Positions 10,040 to 18,732 of a DNA stretch of 64,000 nucleotides are shown here, in pieces. Where the stretch lies: contig CM068825.1 in assembly GCA_028554795.2 (NCBI GenBank), positions 91,322,951 to 91,386,950 on the forward strand, in the 5' to 3' direction. A program made the position numbers and the translations under genes. The notes beneath the pieces were generated by a model. That model saw only the letters and a program-made list of their open reading frames with translations. It made no database searches and was not told the DNA's origin. This DNA comes from Sinohyriopsis cumingii (Eukaryota > Mollusca > Bivalvia > Unionida > Unionidae). Numbering within the stretch: the stretch's first letter is position 1; each line of letters opens with the position of its first letter.

Positions 10040-10145
10040 TACAGTGAAAGCGCGGACGTGAAGGAAAACAACCCCTAAAAAAACATAGCATTGATCTTAC
10101 CTAGATCATGACCAAACAACGCGCGGACCTAAAAGAAACACTCAC
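10040..10145 (-). promoter_or_regulatory. Accessory-gene promoter (CACGTCCGCGC box pair)
   Basis: Minus strand: a diverged outer box (GGTCCGCGCG, 10131-10140), a GATCTAGGTAAGATC near-palindrome, an inner box (10050-10076, CCTTCACGTCCGCGC) and then CACTGTAAATTG in the TATA position before the gene starting at 9987. Confidence 0.6.
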
Positions 10146-10450
10146 TCACTTTTTATACTGCTCATTACTATTCTAAAAAATTTTCATTAATCACTTCAAT
10201 ATACTATTCACATACGCAAAGCAATACAATCAAACCCCAAATCTACTCTCCCCACACCTCAAACAGCCAAAAAAAAAAAACAAAAAAAACAACATCATCT
10301 TAATCTACTATCCACACCAACGTACGTGAGCACTTACAAACACACAATCCTATACACAAACACATACCCTCACATTTTTAAAAAAAGAGTTAGTGTTTAT
10401 TATCACACTACTCTACCTACACACATTGGCAAATTGATGGTTATTTCTTT
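10146..10450. other. AT-rich spacer between accessory genes
   Basis: Contains an A-rich run near 10268-10300 and the TG-rich stretch that follows stem-loops. No gene seen. Confidence 0.6.
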
Positions 10451-10485
10451 TCTAGAGTATTGGGGTAGCCCTGAAAAGGGCTGTT
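10449..10485 (-). terminator. Histone-type mRNA 3' stem-loop
   Basis: Minus strand AGCCCT, TTTC, AGGGCT (10467-10482), then ACCCCA and TCTAGAAAAGAAA. Located about 37 nt after the stop of the poly-Q gene. Confidence 0.85.
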
Positions 10486-10518
10486 TTTTTGTTTTTTTTT
10501 GTTTGCTATGGCAATCTT

Positions 10519-10878
10519 TTAGTTTCTAAGAATGCGATGTCCTCTGAGGATAGACTTTCTGGCAATAGGTCTGCTTCTTCCGAAAGAGAAGAAGAACTCT
10601 TTGGTGTCGATACGACAATCGACAAAGCCTCTGTCAGGTTCAGGTTGTTGCTGCTGCTGTTGTTGTTGTTGCTGTTGCTGCTGTCTCTGAAGTCTGTACT
10701 TCTCTGTCCATTCTTCTTTCTCCCTGTTCACTTCTTCTCTGAAGAGCTCTTCTATCAGGTCTTCAGTGACTTTTAGCATTCTCACATTCTCTATCTCTTC
10801 TGGCTTCGGTATCAGACTGTGTCTGACCCTATGCAAATTCACGTAGGCTTCGTTTAGCTTAGCTAGTTTGGAGCACAT
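10519..10878 (-). CDS. Accessory protein with helical core and poly-Q tract
   Basis: 119 residues from the ATG at 10878. The frame is open further upstream, but that part runs through the promoter box, so I prefer this start (MCSKLAKLNEAYVN), which is shared with B (59248). Residues 1-62 form the family helical core (VTEDLIEELFREEVNREKEEW). About 13 glutamines follow at 66-78, then a C-terminal part with FVDCRIDTKEFFFSF and an Arg/Ser end. The B copy at 59248-59604 has the same layout with a slightly different Q count. It is regulated like its neighbours: shared box upstream, histone-type stem-loop downstream. Function unknown. Confidence 0.75.
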   Translation of the reverse strand: MCSKLAKLNEAYVNLHRVRHSLIPKPEEIENVRMLKVTEDLIEELFREEVNREKEEWTEKYRLQRQQQQQQQQQQQQQPEPDRGFVDCRIDTKEFFFSFGRSRPIARKSILRGHRILRN

Positions 10879-10917
10879 CTTCGTAGGAGGATGAGTCGAC
10901 AATGGATGGTTAGACTG

Positions 10918-10975
10918 GAAACTTCTCCGGTTCTTAAAGTCAAAGCGCGGACGTGAAGGAAAACATCCCCCACAC
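10918..10975 (-). promoter_or_regulatory. Accessory-gene promoter box
   Basis: Minus strand GGGGGATGTTTTCCTTCACG then TCCGCGC (10945-10970), followed by TTTGACTTTAAGAACC in the TATA position. The same sequence occurs upstream of the B copy at 59156-59200. Confidence 0.65.
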
Positions 10976-10979
10976 GGTT

Positions 10980-11215
10980 TTCGAGTCGCAACGTTCAATG
11001 AGTGTTATGAGAGGGATAGTAAGAAATTAAAGAGCATCAATCAAAGATTCTTATAGCCAAACAAACGACAAAGGCATTTTTTTTCAAAACACAACATTTT
11101 TTATTCAAAATCACTTAACACTAACAAACAACTCTAACATTTTTAACAATAATCCAACAATATAACATCAAACATTTTTTTTCAAATGGCAAACATTTTT
11201 TTCTCAATTCACACT
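10980..11215 (-). promoter_or_regulatory. AT-rich 3' region of the protease gene with poly(A) signal
   Basis: Minus-strand AATAAA at 11100-11105, about 110 nt beyond the protease stop codon, and no stem-loop. It contrasts with the histone-type ends of the accessory genes next door. Confidence 0.6.
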
Positions 11216-11800
11216 CTACTTTAAACAGGGCTGACAACGTTGTGAATGAAATTGTGATTTCCACTGTTGGAAGTCATTAGGCCATTGATGGACACTACGT
11301 TTCCTAGCTTGAGACAAAAGATAAGCATAATGGTCACAAAACCATCGATCTACTTTCACATCGTTTCTAGAAGAAGAACGAGGATCAAAATGAGTCACTA
11401 AATGTTCTAAGGAATAACCTAGGCTGCGATGATGCAGAAAATACACACAGTACTGTCCACACACCAAGGAATCTGTGCCTTGTAATTTCATATTATTGAA
11501 TCGGGTGGTCTGAGCATTTCTTCTCATAAAGTCAATAATATCGTCTTCCAAAGGGGGCAATCCATACGAATCGAAATATTCCACACATCCTTCTTGAGGA
11601 AAGTAAACGGCTACCCAGTGGGTTCCTGGGAGATGACTGTCGTCCGTGTTGATCACATAAGCTAGATGGTCTTGAGGTTTGCGATGAGGGAGTTCATCTT
11701 TAGCACAGACGACAGGATTCCAAGAAGCCGTGTACGAACTGTGGTTCAAAAGGTAATAAAGTTCCCAGGTATCCATTGTTTTGTGTGGTTTCTTCTTCAC
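11216..11800 (-). CDS. PRO: Adenain-like cysteine protease (capsid maturation)
   Basis: Polinton protease related to adenovirus protease and Ulp1-type C48 peptidases. The catalytic set is visible: His61 in GTHWVAVYF, Asp77 in EYFDSYG, Gln116 and Cys118 in CGQYCVYFL. It is expected to process capsid or core precursors during virion assembly, by analogy with adenovirus. About 194 residues, normal for the family. An internal ATG at 11776 (MDTWELYYLL) is the more likely start, because the upstream residues overlap the preceding gene. It follows the conserved hypothetical at 11797-12300 with an overlap. The frame looks whole. Confidence 0.9.
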   Translation of the reverse strand: MKKKPHKTMDTWELYYLLNHSSYTASWNPVVCAKDELPHRKPQDHLAYVINTDDSHLPGTHWVAVYFPQEGCVEYFDSYGLPPLEDDIIDFMRRNAQTTRFNNMKLQGTDSLVCGQYCVYFLHHRSLGYSLEHLVTHFDPRSSSRNDVKVDRWFCDHYAYLLSQARKRSVHQWPNDFQQWKSQFHSQRCQPCLK

Positions 11801-12300
11801 AGGTAATAATAAGTCATCAATTCGATCCTGACTTTTTGCTTGAAAATGTTTGACAAATAACCGTTTCTTCGTTTTGTCTCCTCACTTTGATTCAGGAGAG
11901 CTTCGATGCGATCGATCTCTTGAGTGGTTAATGGTGGACAAGAATGTTCACGCAAGTCTTTATACCACTGATGCAACATGTCTTCGTCCGAGATGAGACT
12001 CCAAGCATCGTCCAGGTACTCGTCCAATTTTTCTTCTTGACTCAACATCAAGCATTTATCGTGTTGAATTTGACTGGGATGATCGTTTTGACATCCATAG
12101 CAATTTTTCTTGATCAATTCCGTCATTTTTTCGACCAAGTGTTTGGCAAAACAGCAGACTAAATGGGCTTCTTGTTCTGGCCATCTTGACTTCATCATGA
12201 CAACTTCTTCGTCTTTGTCTTGGGATTCTTCTTCCACAGTTTCCTCACATTCCATCTCCAAAGTTTCTCCACTAGTTAAAGAGGGATAACAGTCTTCCAT
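11797..12300 (-). CDS. Conserved Polinton hypothetical with NCYGC motif
   Basis: 167 residues between capsid and protease genes. An acidic N-terminus is followed by LIKKNCYGCQNDHPSQ and HDKCLML, a Cys/His arrangement I recall from proteins next to capsid genes in other Polintons. The C-terminal half is helical (QEEKLDEYLDDAW). It may bind zinc through Cys and His in the motif, which is inference. The B copy at 57841-58326 is very similar. The gene is packed tightly behind the major capsid gene and overlaps the protease gene, so probably all are expressed together as late genes. Confidence 0.75.
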   Translation of the reverse strand: MEDCYPSLTSGETLEMECEETVEEESQDKDEEVVMMKSRWPEQEAHLVCCFAKHLVEKMTELIKKNCYGCQNDHPSQIQHDKCLMLSQEEKLDEYLDDAWSLISDEDMLHQWYKDLREHSCPPLTTQEIDRIEALLNQSEETKRRNGYLSNIFKQKVRIELMTYYYL

Positions 12301-12305
12301 AGCTT

Positions 12306-13628
12306 CTAATAGTCTAGAATGACTTCTCTCAAACTGTTGATTTCTATGGTATTGTCAAATTCGGCATACAGGATGACGTTCACTGTGTGCCCTGCTTCTA
12401 GTGCACTCGCAAACTGAATTTCCACACGAATCTGGCCAGATTTTATAGGGTGGAAATGTCCCTCGTCGCTGCCTTGGTCTGGAGTGAAATCGAAAGCCCA
12501 CAAAGCATAGCCTCCTGCATAATCCTCGTACGTAATACCGTGACTGGCGTTGGTTCCTAACTGTCCGGTGGCTTCGTACAGGGACAAGTACGATCTCAAG
12601 TAATTCTTCGCGGCACCAAAGCTAGGTTCGAAAGGTCGGGTACACAAGGTCTTGCCATCGCGACTGACTTCAATCTTGGACACATTGTAATGATGAAAGT
12701 TGAAAGGATTTTCGTTGTAGGCTCCGTTGAAGGCTGAATTCTTGACGATACCAACAATCAAACGCTTGGGTAACTGTCCTTGGAACAGATGATCTTCGAT
12801 CATGGATCGCTGTCCAGAAGGAATGGTGAAGGTTTTCACTTCCAATCGTCGTATCGGATACTTAGCGGTCGTTCTGCTCAACGTCTGACTGATGTCGTTT
12901 CCCACTTTAGGTAACACTTCCACACGACGCACGTAGAGTCTGGCTTCTTCGATGATAGTTTTGTAAGTGGCATCAGCAGCAGCCATCAAATGGAAAGGGA
13001 CACTGCTGCGATTCAGTCTCAAGCGGATATCCACTCCGTTCAGCAAATACTTTTCTTGTAACCACATGTCCAAATGCAAGCGATCCATCAGTTCTAAACT
13101 ACGACTTCCAGCAATTTTCTTTCGTCGTTCTACAAATCCCGTTGTATTTTGAGCATCCCTAGCAACTGTAATGCTGTTGAACCTAGTCGCTTGGTCAGGT
13201 TTCCATACCACGCAAGCATCCAGATGAGTGTTCTTGGCTTCTTTACCGTACGTCAAGAGATTTTCCAGGTAGGCTCGGTAAGGGTAAGTATCCATGTTGC
13301 TGCTGACTAGTTTGTTATTCAAGTACAAGTCCACTTCGCTAAACAAGGAATGCATGAAATTATTGATGGGAGCTACTACATCATCATCGGCTAGGTTAGC
13401 GTTGGGTGGTTCGATCACTTTCACTTTCAAGTACAGGTAACTGCTATTCAGATCGATGTAATCTTCGGGCTGTCCTTTGATTTCAAACTCGATGGGAGCG
13501 GAATCGGCCAATGAGGAGACGGGATGAAATTCCACCCACTGGGATTCTTGCATCGTCATCATGGTGGGGGGCATGGCAAACATATCCAGTTCCGACTTGG
13601 AACAAGCACATGACTCTCGGTGCATCAT
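12306..13628 (-). CDS. MCP: Major capsid protein (double jelly-roll)
   Basis: 440 residues. It resembles the Polinton/adintovirus major capsid: an N-terminal segment with SAPIEFEIKGQPEDYIDLNS, then LYLNNKLVSS, DTYPYRAYLENLL and LDMWLQEKYLLNGVDIRLRL. The C-terminal jelly-roll part includes GYALWAFDFTPDQ, HFHPIKSGQIRVEIQF and VILYAEFDNTIEI. This protein should form the hexon-like trimers of an icosahedral particle. The frame looks whole in A. It is flanked by the pX-like gene and the NCYGC gene, the usual late block. Confidence 0.9.
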   Translation of the reverse strand: MMHRESCACSKSELDMFAMPPTMMTMQESQWVEFHPVSSLADSAPIEFEIKGQPEDYIDLNSSYLYLKVKVIEPPNANLADDDVVAPINNFMHSLFSEVDLYLNNKLVSSNMDTYPYRAYLENLLTYGKEAKNTHLDACVVWKPDQATRFNSITVARDAQNTTGFVERRKKIAGSRSLELMDRLHLDMWLQEKYLLNGVDIRLRLNRSSVPFHLMAAADATYKTIIEEARLYVRRVEVLPKVGNDISQTLSRTTAKYPIRRLEVKTFTIPSGQRSMIEDHLFQGQLPKRLIVGIVKNSAFNGAYNENPFNFHHYNVSKIEVSRDGKTLCTRPFEPSFGAAKNYLRSYLSLYEATGQLGTNASHGITYEDYAGGYALWAFDFTPDQGSDEGHFHPIKSGQIRVEIQFASALEAGHTVNVILYAEFDNTIEINSLREVILDY

Positions 13629-13640
13629 TTTTTCTGTGTC

Positions 13641-14057
13641 TCAATAATCGAAAACGTCTAAGTCTCGAACGGTTCTTCTTTTCTTGGCCTTTCTAGCTTG
13701 AAGTCTGGTGAAAGGGTGTTTTCTTCGTCGTCTCTTTCTGCCTTGTCCTTGCTGAATGCCTGACTCGGTAGCGTGCAGGGCATTTATAGGTGTGTCTCGT
13801 CGGCCTAAAATGTCTTTGCCTGTTTGCAGCAAGACATTTTTGCCTGCCCTCATGAAGGCTTCTTTGGGGTTTTGTTTGTCGATGATGACATTTTGGAGAA
13901 ATTCTTTGCCTTGTGTCAGTGCCGCATCTTTCAAGGCGTGCAATCCGCGTGTCACCATCGGTTTCAACACCGGGGCCACTGAACGAAAAGCCGATTTTAA
14001 CATATCTCCTAAACCGTGTCCTCGCTGTCGAGCAACCCCTCGGTACACTGGATACAT
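13641..14057 (-). CDS. pX-like basic protein
   Basis: 138 residues starting MYPVYRGVARQRGHGLGDML, a start typical of the pX-like (adenovirus core/mu-like) Polinton protein. An amphipathic helical part (LKPMVTRGLHALKDAA) follows, and the C-terminus is rich in Arg and Lys (GRKRRRRKHPF). Probably a virion protein that contacts DNA or membrane; this is inferred from the family. It sits between the minor and major capsid genes, as in B (56086-56502). The frame looks whole. Confidence 0.8.
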   Translation of the reverse strand: MYPVYRGVARQRGHGLGDMLKSAFRSVAPVLKPMVTRGLHALKDAALTQGKEFLQNVIIDKQNPKEAFMRAGKNVLLQTGKDILGRRDTPINALHATESGIQQGQGRKRRRRKHPFTRLQARKAKKRRTVRDLDVFDY

Positions 14058-14060
14058 GAC

Positions 14061-14995
14061 TTACGAATCGTGAGAGAACCGTTTTCGAAAATGGAGTTTC
14101 ACTGTGACTTTTCCTTTGGTGAATGGAATATTTTGTCCCAAATCTCCTTTTATAGTAATGTTGACCGTGTCCAAATACAACTTGCTGACAGGCAAATAGT
14201 GAGGATGGACAAATTCGCGGTGGACGTGATAAGTGTTTCCACCTTCCTCGTCAGCGTTCGTGGCAGAATCCACTTTGAAAGGAATGACACGCAGTAACGG
14301 CACGGAGGTGTGTCCCACCACGTTGTACTCCACCACATCGGAATACACGAACATCAAATTCAGTCCTTGATTCAGTTCTACCGGGGCACGAAATAACTTG
14401 CTAAAAGATTCGTTGACGGAAACGATGGGTAATTCCTTTTTCTTGAGCATGGCCATTCTCATGTTCTTGTCTCCGCCCAACATGTCAAACAATTCAGGAC
14501 AAAATAAGAAATACAGGATTTTTCCCCCTCAGGAAAAAATTTCATCAGGAAGCGACGAGTTGTTTTGTGGTATTCCAGGGTGACACTTTTTCTGGCAAGC
14601 TCCAAAGCTCTCAAAAACACGACATTAAACCTGGAGACCATGGTGCTGACCAAATGTTGACCACTAAAATAATAGCCTGGGGGAATGAACAAGTTGTAGG
14701 TCCACGTTTTAGTTTTGTCGTTATAGGATTTATTGTCATATTTGACATTCTTATCCAACTCCTGTTGCACTTGCTCGTCATGAACTTCCACCGTAAAAAA
14801 ATTTTGATTGGGAAGGACATCGAGGACTTGGGTCGGGTGAATGATTTCCACTAAAGCCACTTCCCAATGGGCTTCGTGATCTAAGGGGATGGCTTGAGGT
14901 AATTTGGCTGTGTAACAGCACAACGTGTTGTGGGGAAACACCTCCATGGAACTGTTGCTGGGTAAGGTTAAGTAAAATTGGTTTTGGTGACTCAT
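14061..14995 (-). pseudogene. mCP: Minor capsid protein (penton-like)
   Basis: The N-terminal part shows the conserved Polinton minor-capsid opening: SNSSMEVFPHNTLCCYTAKLP, a WEVALVEI strand and a PPGYYFSGQHL segment. The later part has LNQGLNLMFVYSDVVEYNVVG and HPHYLPVSKLYLD. This is the single jelly-roll vertex protein in the family. The region is broken, with about one break. It is placed next to the pX-like gene as in other Polintons. Confidence 0.85.
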
Positions 14996-15035
14996 AATTC
15001 CAGAGTTCTGTGGCTGTCCGAGGGGTTAGTGGACG

Positions 15036-15422
15036 TCAGAGGCGTGTCTCCGCCCAAAATGGGGTTCTGGTTGTGGTTGTGTTGTTGTTGGAATGGTCAC
15101 TGGCACTGGCACTGGACACAAGGTTCCCGTGGTTCCCGTTCGAGGTGAATTTCAGGGAGGGATTGGGAAGCAGGTAACCGATGCAACTGCTCAATAAAAT
15201 GGTCCACAATTGTTTGTCTCCTTGTTGCAAACTCAAATTGGCAATGGCTGCCCCGATGACACAATACACCACGAAGATTTGGCAGAAAAAGACGATTTGC
15301 GTTTTAGGCACACGTTCTCCGCACCACACCCACAAGGGTTGTTTTTGTAAATCTTGCACAGAAGAACTAGGTGAAGGAGTGGTCGACGTAGCTGCGTCTG
15401 TGTGAAAGGGCATGATGGTCAC
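15036..15422 (-). CDS. Two-helix membrane protein of Polintons
   Basis: 128 residues. Ser/Thr-rich N-terminus, then WVWCGERVPKTQIVFF leading into a hydrophobic helix (about 48-68), an NLSLQQGDKQLW loop and a second hydrophobic stretch (LLSSCIGYLLPNPSL), with a Ser/Asn/Thr-rich tail. VPK-then-helix and SSCxGYLLPNP are patterns I recall from small membrane proteins of animal Polintons. It may sit in a virion or cell membrane; role unknown. The start overlaps the integrase region slightly. The B copy is at 54734-55156. Confidence 0.75.
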   Translation of the reverse strand: MTIMPFHTDAATSTTPSPSSSVQDLQKQPLWVWCGERVPKTQIVFFCQIFVVYCVIGAAIANLSLQQGDKQLWTILLSSCIGYLLPNPSLKFTSNGNHGNLVSSASASDHSNNNTTTTRTPFWAETRL

Positions 15423-16527
15423 TTCTTTTTATAGTCGATGACTTGCGAAGCGTCGATCCAAGAATCAAAACTGGGTGGATATCCTTTCCAACGTACTTTG
15501 ACTTCTTTGACACGTCGTTTGCCCACTTTACGGGTTCTGCGTTCGAGAATGCTTTCGATGTCGTACACGTCGTCTTCTTTTTTGGTGACACGTTGTAACT
15601 CGGGCAAATAAAACGTTCCTTTGAGCACTTCTCCGTTCATGTCTTCCAATTTATAGACGGCAGGATGACGACCATGCACTCGTCCAGTGACGCGAAACAA
15701 TTCGGTCGTCCAGTTAGGTAAGTAACCTTTGTCGAAAGTGCGTTTGGTTTTGCCAATGCGCACCCAATCTCCTACGGCCAACATTCCACTTTTCTTGGGG
15801 ACAGCCCTCGTCGGGACGTACCAAACAGGCGCTCAAACACCAACACTTCATTCTCGGGAGTCACTTCTTGCGGGGCACGTCCGATGCTTCGATGGTAAGA
15901 TTGGTTGTACGTTTGCACCAGGTGCGGTAAGATGTCGATGTACTTCAGAGTGTGGTGATCCGTAAAATATTTCCACATGCGTTCTTTCAAAGTGCGTTGA
16001 AAACGTTCCACGATGCTGGCTTTGGTTTCGGGATTCTCGGTGGTAAAAAAATGAATGTCACGTTTCTTTAGTTCTTTTTGGAAAGCTTGGTTCAGAAATT
16101 CGGTGCCTTTGTCCGTTTGCCACCGAAGAGGGTGACGACCGCTTTGTTTCAACACCCGTTGCAGGGCTCGCACTAACTCGCTACTCGATTTGGAAGTCAA
16201 GGGCACGACCCAGGCAAATTTGGAAAAGACGTCGATGACACAAAACAAATATTTGTAGCCACGATTGTAGCTGGCCAAATGAGAGACATCGGCTAAATCG
16301 GCTTGCCATTGATGATCGATGCCTTCCACTCGGGTGCGACTTCTGGCAAACTTGCGTCGAATGGGTTTGTGTAAAGTGTAAGTAGCTTGTTCTTGTAACC
16401 ATCGTTGCACTTGAGGTAAACGGAGACTTTTCAGTCGCGTTTTGGCAGCACGATACAATTTTTGAACTCCTGCGTAACCTGCAGGATGGGAGGGATCGTA
16501 GTAAATGCTGGCTAACACCTTCTCCAT
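15419..16527 (-). pseudogene. INT: Polinton integrase (RVE core plus chromodomain)
   Basis: Retrovirus-type integrase of the Polinton family. The catalytic triad is visible in the core: Asp77 (WQADLADV), Asp139 (WQTDKGTEF) and Glu174 (KASIVERF), with a spacing typical of DDE integrases. Upstream is a helical N-terminal part with HPAGYAGVQKLYRAA. Downstream come the GDWVRIGKTKRTFDKGY linker fold and a chromodomain (YDIESILERR, VRWKGYPPSFDSWI). The chromodomain could direct insertion to modified chromatin, as known for chromoviral integrases. The coding region is carried on adjacent reading frames, about one break. This enzyme would make the 6-bp target duplications seen here. Confidence 0.9.
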
Positions 16528-16538
16528 TTTTTGGTGTG

Positions 16539-17222
16539 TTAATTAGTCACCCACTCTTCGGTGATGCTACTTTGGGTGGGTCGAAAGGGTGGTTTGGAAA
16601 CGGATTTACGTGTCCAATGGGCTACGGGAGTAGAAGTCGAAGGTAGTGGTGGTGGAGGTGGCAATGGAATGGCTTTGGTCTTCTTTTCTTTTTTCACTTC
16701 TGGTTTCCCTTCTTTCTTTTTCACTTCTGTCGAAGGAGGAGTGGACATCATCTTTTTAACCCAAGCTTTCATTTCTTCTCGTTGGGGTGTGGGGGACGGG
16801 GTCAACAAGGATGCTGCAATCTTACTCGAAATGGAAGCTGCTGACGGTGTTTGAAACACTTCTCGCATCTCTTCTTCCTCAGGTCTTCGTGGGGTAGCAT
16901 CTCTGGTGACCCCTGGGTATGGTAGTAGTGGTGGTGGTGGTGGTGGTAGTGATGATGGTGCTGGACTTTTCATCAAGGTCTTAAAATCTTTCAAAGTGGG
17001 TAGAGCTGTTTCGTCTAAAGCTTTCTGGTGAAAGAGTTGCAGTCGTTGCAAGAGTTGACCGTACTTTTGCGATTTTTCTGTTTCGGACAAATCTTGGCGA
17101 TCCATCAAGGACTGCAATTCGTGTTGTAACTGGGACATCTCGCTCAAATTGGGATTGGGAGGTAAATGCGGGGTGCGTTGTTCTTGCCACCGATGGTATT
17201 CCATCCATCGTTTGTAAGGCAC
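16539..17222 (-). CDS. Conserved protein upstream of the integrase, Pro/Lys-rich
   Basis: 227 residues. It starts with PYKRWMEYHRWQEQR, a type of opening I recall from short Polinton proteins encoded just before the integrase. A helical region (about 30-85: LQHELQSLMDRQDLSETEKSQ) follows, then low-complexity Pro/Ser and Lys stretches and the end SSITEEWVTN. The B copy (52978-53607) keeps the first 100 residues but has a different Pro/Val-rich middle, so the linker evolves fast. Function unknown. Its stop lies 11 nt before the integrase start. Confidence 0.7.
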   Translation of the reverse strand: MPYKRWMEYHRWQEQRTPHLPPNPNLSEMSQLQHELQSLMDRQDLSETEKSQKYGQLLQRLQLFHQKALDETALPTLKDFKTLMKSPAPSSLPPPPPPLLPYPGVTRDATPRRPEEEEMREVFQTPSAASISSKIAASLLTPSPTPQREEMKAWVKKMMSTPPSTEVKKKEGKPEVKKEKKTKAIPLPPPPPLPSTSTPVAHWTRKSVSKPPFRPTQSSITEEWVTN

Positions 17223-17295
17223 TAAAGCTAGTTTTCGTCTTTCGATGGAGTTGTCAGCGGTCGATTCTGAGATCTTGGGACTTCCGAGGGCCTTT

Positions 17296-17682
17296 TTATC
17301 TTGCTCCCACCAGTCCTCCCAACATGGTTCCCAAGACTCCTTTTAGTATGGGGCCTAACAAGAGGGGTAAAATGCCTCCACGTTGGACCAACATCTTTTT
17401 CTTTTGACGAATGGGGATTTTCTTTTGAACCATTTGGCGAAGAACGTGACGATGTTTGCCTAAGCATTGCTTCTGGTGTTTGGACAAAGGGATCGTGCCT
17501 TTCAAGACGTTCAAACAGCATTCGCACACGGTATCAATGACCTCTTTGGAGGCCGATTGAATGAGTTTTTTTCGTAGAGGTGGAGAAGCTTTGGACAGGA
17601 CAGATAACATGTCTCCATGTTTGACTAAACGTGGTGGTAGTCCTTTCCTTTTCTTTCCTTGGGGTTTTCTGGAGGGTGACAT
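17296..17682 (-). CDS. Small basic protein with C-terminal hydrophobic segment
   Basis: About 129 residues from MSPSRKPQGKKRK. A Lys/Arg-rich N-terminus, a helical Cys-containing middle (DTVCECCLNVLKGTIPLS, then HKQCLGKH-like residues) and a Gly/Leu-rich hydrophobic end (GGILPLLLGPILKGVLGTML). I recall similar proteins beside Polinton late genes in several animals, with the KKKMLVQRGG motif before the hydrophobic end. Possibly a membrane-active virion protein. The B copy at 52542-52928 is nearly identical. Confidence 0.7.
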   Translation of the reverse strand: MSPSRKPQGKKRKGLPPRLVKHGDMLSVLSKASPPLRKKLIQSASKEVIDTVCECCLNVLKGTIPLSKHQKQCLGKHRHVLRQMVQKKIPIRQKKKMLVQRGGILPLLLGPILKGVLGTMLGGLVGAR

Positions 17683-17731
17683 CTTGAGGAGCACCAAAAC
17701 ACTGATACCCCGACTTGGTCACAGGCCTTTT

Positions 17732-18664
17732 TTATACTGGAACGCGTCGCCACTGATTGTCTTTACGTCGTATTAGTTTGAGGACAGGCATGACACGTCG
17801 TGCAGGGGTACGTAACGGACTAAATCGAGCCAGTTCTTGCTTGGACAAATCCAGTAAACTTTGTAACATGCCCGATCTTTCTTGGACTTTGATTTTGGGA
17901 GAAGGTACTTTGTGAGGAGCAGCCACTGACACTAAATTGGAGGGTCCTGCCACTGGGGAAGTTCTTTTTGGGGTCATCAACGGAGAAGTTCTTGGTGTGA
18001 TCAACTTTTCAGTTCTCGTTGTCATCAACGGAGAAGTGGATGAAGTTGAGGCTGCCGGAGACGCGGTCACCGCCGTGGCAGGTCGTGGTTTGCGAGTGTA
18101 AAGTTGCGTCCTGGCCGAAGTGCCTCTCTTGCGACTAGTTTTCTTCTGTGGACTTTTCTTTTTCTGGGGACTTTTTCTCTGTTTCTTTTTCTGGGAGCTT
18201 CTTTTCTTTTTCCGGGGTGGTGTCTGGTAAGAGGAGGGTCCCGCCACTGGAGAAGTTCTTCTTGGGGACCTGGTCTTTTTCTTCTTGGGGCTTCGTTGTA
18301 CTTTTTTCTTGGGGAGAAGTTTGGGGGCATTAGGATCCCATCTTAAGAGAGAATGAATGATGACCCCTCCTAGAGTACCGCTCCCTCCAGGTTTCAAAAT
18401 GATTTGTTTTTTGGTTTGAGTGTCGATGCGGGGATCGGCCAGTTGGGTCAAAGCGACTTTGTTTCGATCGAAAAAGCGTTTGGATTGATGAGGAATCTGA
18501 ATGATTCCTTGGAGTATTTGACGTACCGTCACCGTGAACCATCGTAAGACTTCTTTGAGACTAGCTTCTAAGACACGAGCTCGTATTTGTGGATTTTTTT
18601 CTCGACTGATGCCATACAAGGCACGAATCAATTTGACGGGAAGATGCGACTGAAGGGACGTCAT
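17732..18664 (-). CDS. Basic S/P-K-rich protein (DNA-condensing candidate)
   Basis: About 310 residues from the ATG at 18664 (MTSLQSHLPVKLIRAL). The frame is open further upstream, but that part overlaps the ATPase gene in another frame. Residues 1-110 are a folded domain with ALYGISREKNPQIRARVLEA and a Gly-rich LKPGGSGTLGGV. Next come dense SPKKKK, SPRRTSP and SPQKKK repeats like those in histone H1 and sperm basic proteins, then Ser/Pro-rich linkers and a conserved end (LLDLSKQELARFSPLRTP). It probably neutralises packaged DNA or anchors the core; this is inference. The B copy is at 51534-52481. Confidence 0.75.
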   Translation of the reverse strand: MTSLQSHLPVKLIRALYGISREKNPQIRARVLEASLKEVLRWFTVTVRQILQGIIQIPHQSKRFFDRNKVALTQLADPRIDTQTKKQIILKPGGSGTLGGVIIHSLLRWDPNAPKLLPKKKVQRSPKKKKTRSPRRTSPVAGPSSYQTPPRKKKRSSQKKKQRKSPQKKKSPQKKTSRKRGTSARTQLYTRKPRPATAVTASPAASTSSTSPLMTTRTEKLITPRTSPLMTPKRTSPVAGPSNLVSVAAPHKVPSPKIKVQERSGMLQSLLDLSKQELARFSPLRTPARRVMPVLKLIRRKDNQWRRVPV

Positions 18665-18732
18665 GTTCACACTGTGTGAGACAGACGAAAAAGGGTCTGA
18701 GGTTTTTATAGATTTTTTTATGGGGAGTGAAA

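Noticed and set aside
10879-10998. N-terminal extension of the poly-Q gene
   Set aside because: It spans the shared promoter box and TATA-like element, so it would lie upstream of the mRNA start.
15419-16527. Retroviral or LTR-retrotransposon integrase
   Set aside because: No gag, protease-RT or LTRs nearby; gene neighbours and 6-bp duplications identify a Polinton.
16561-16854. Gly-rich frame opposite the Pro-rich gene
   Set aside because: Antisense shadow of Pro codons in the real gene.
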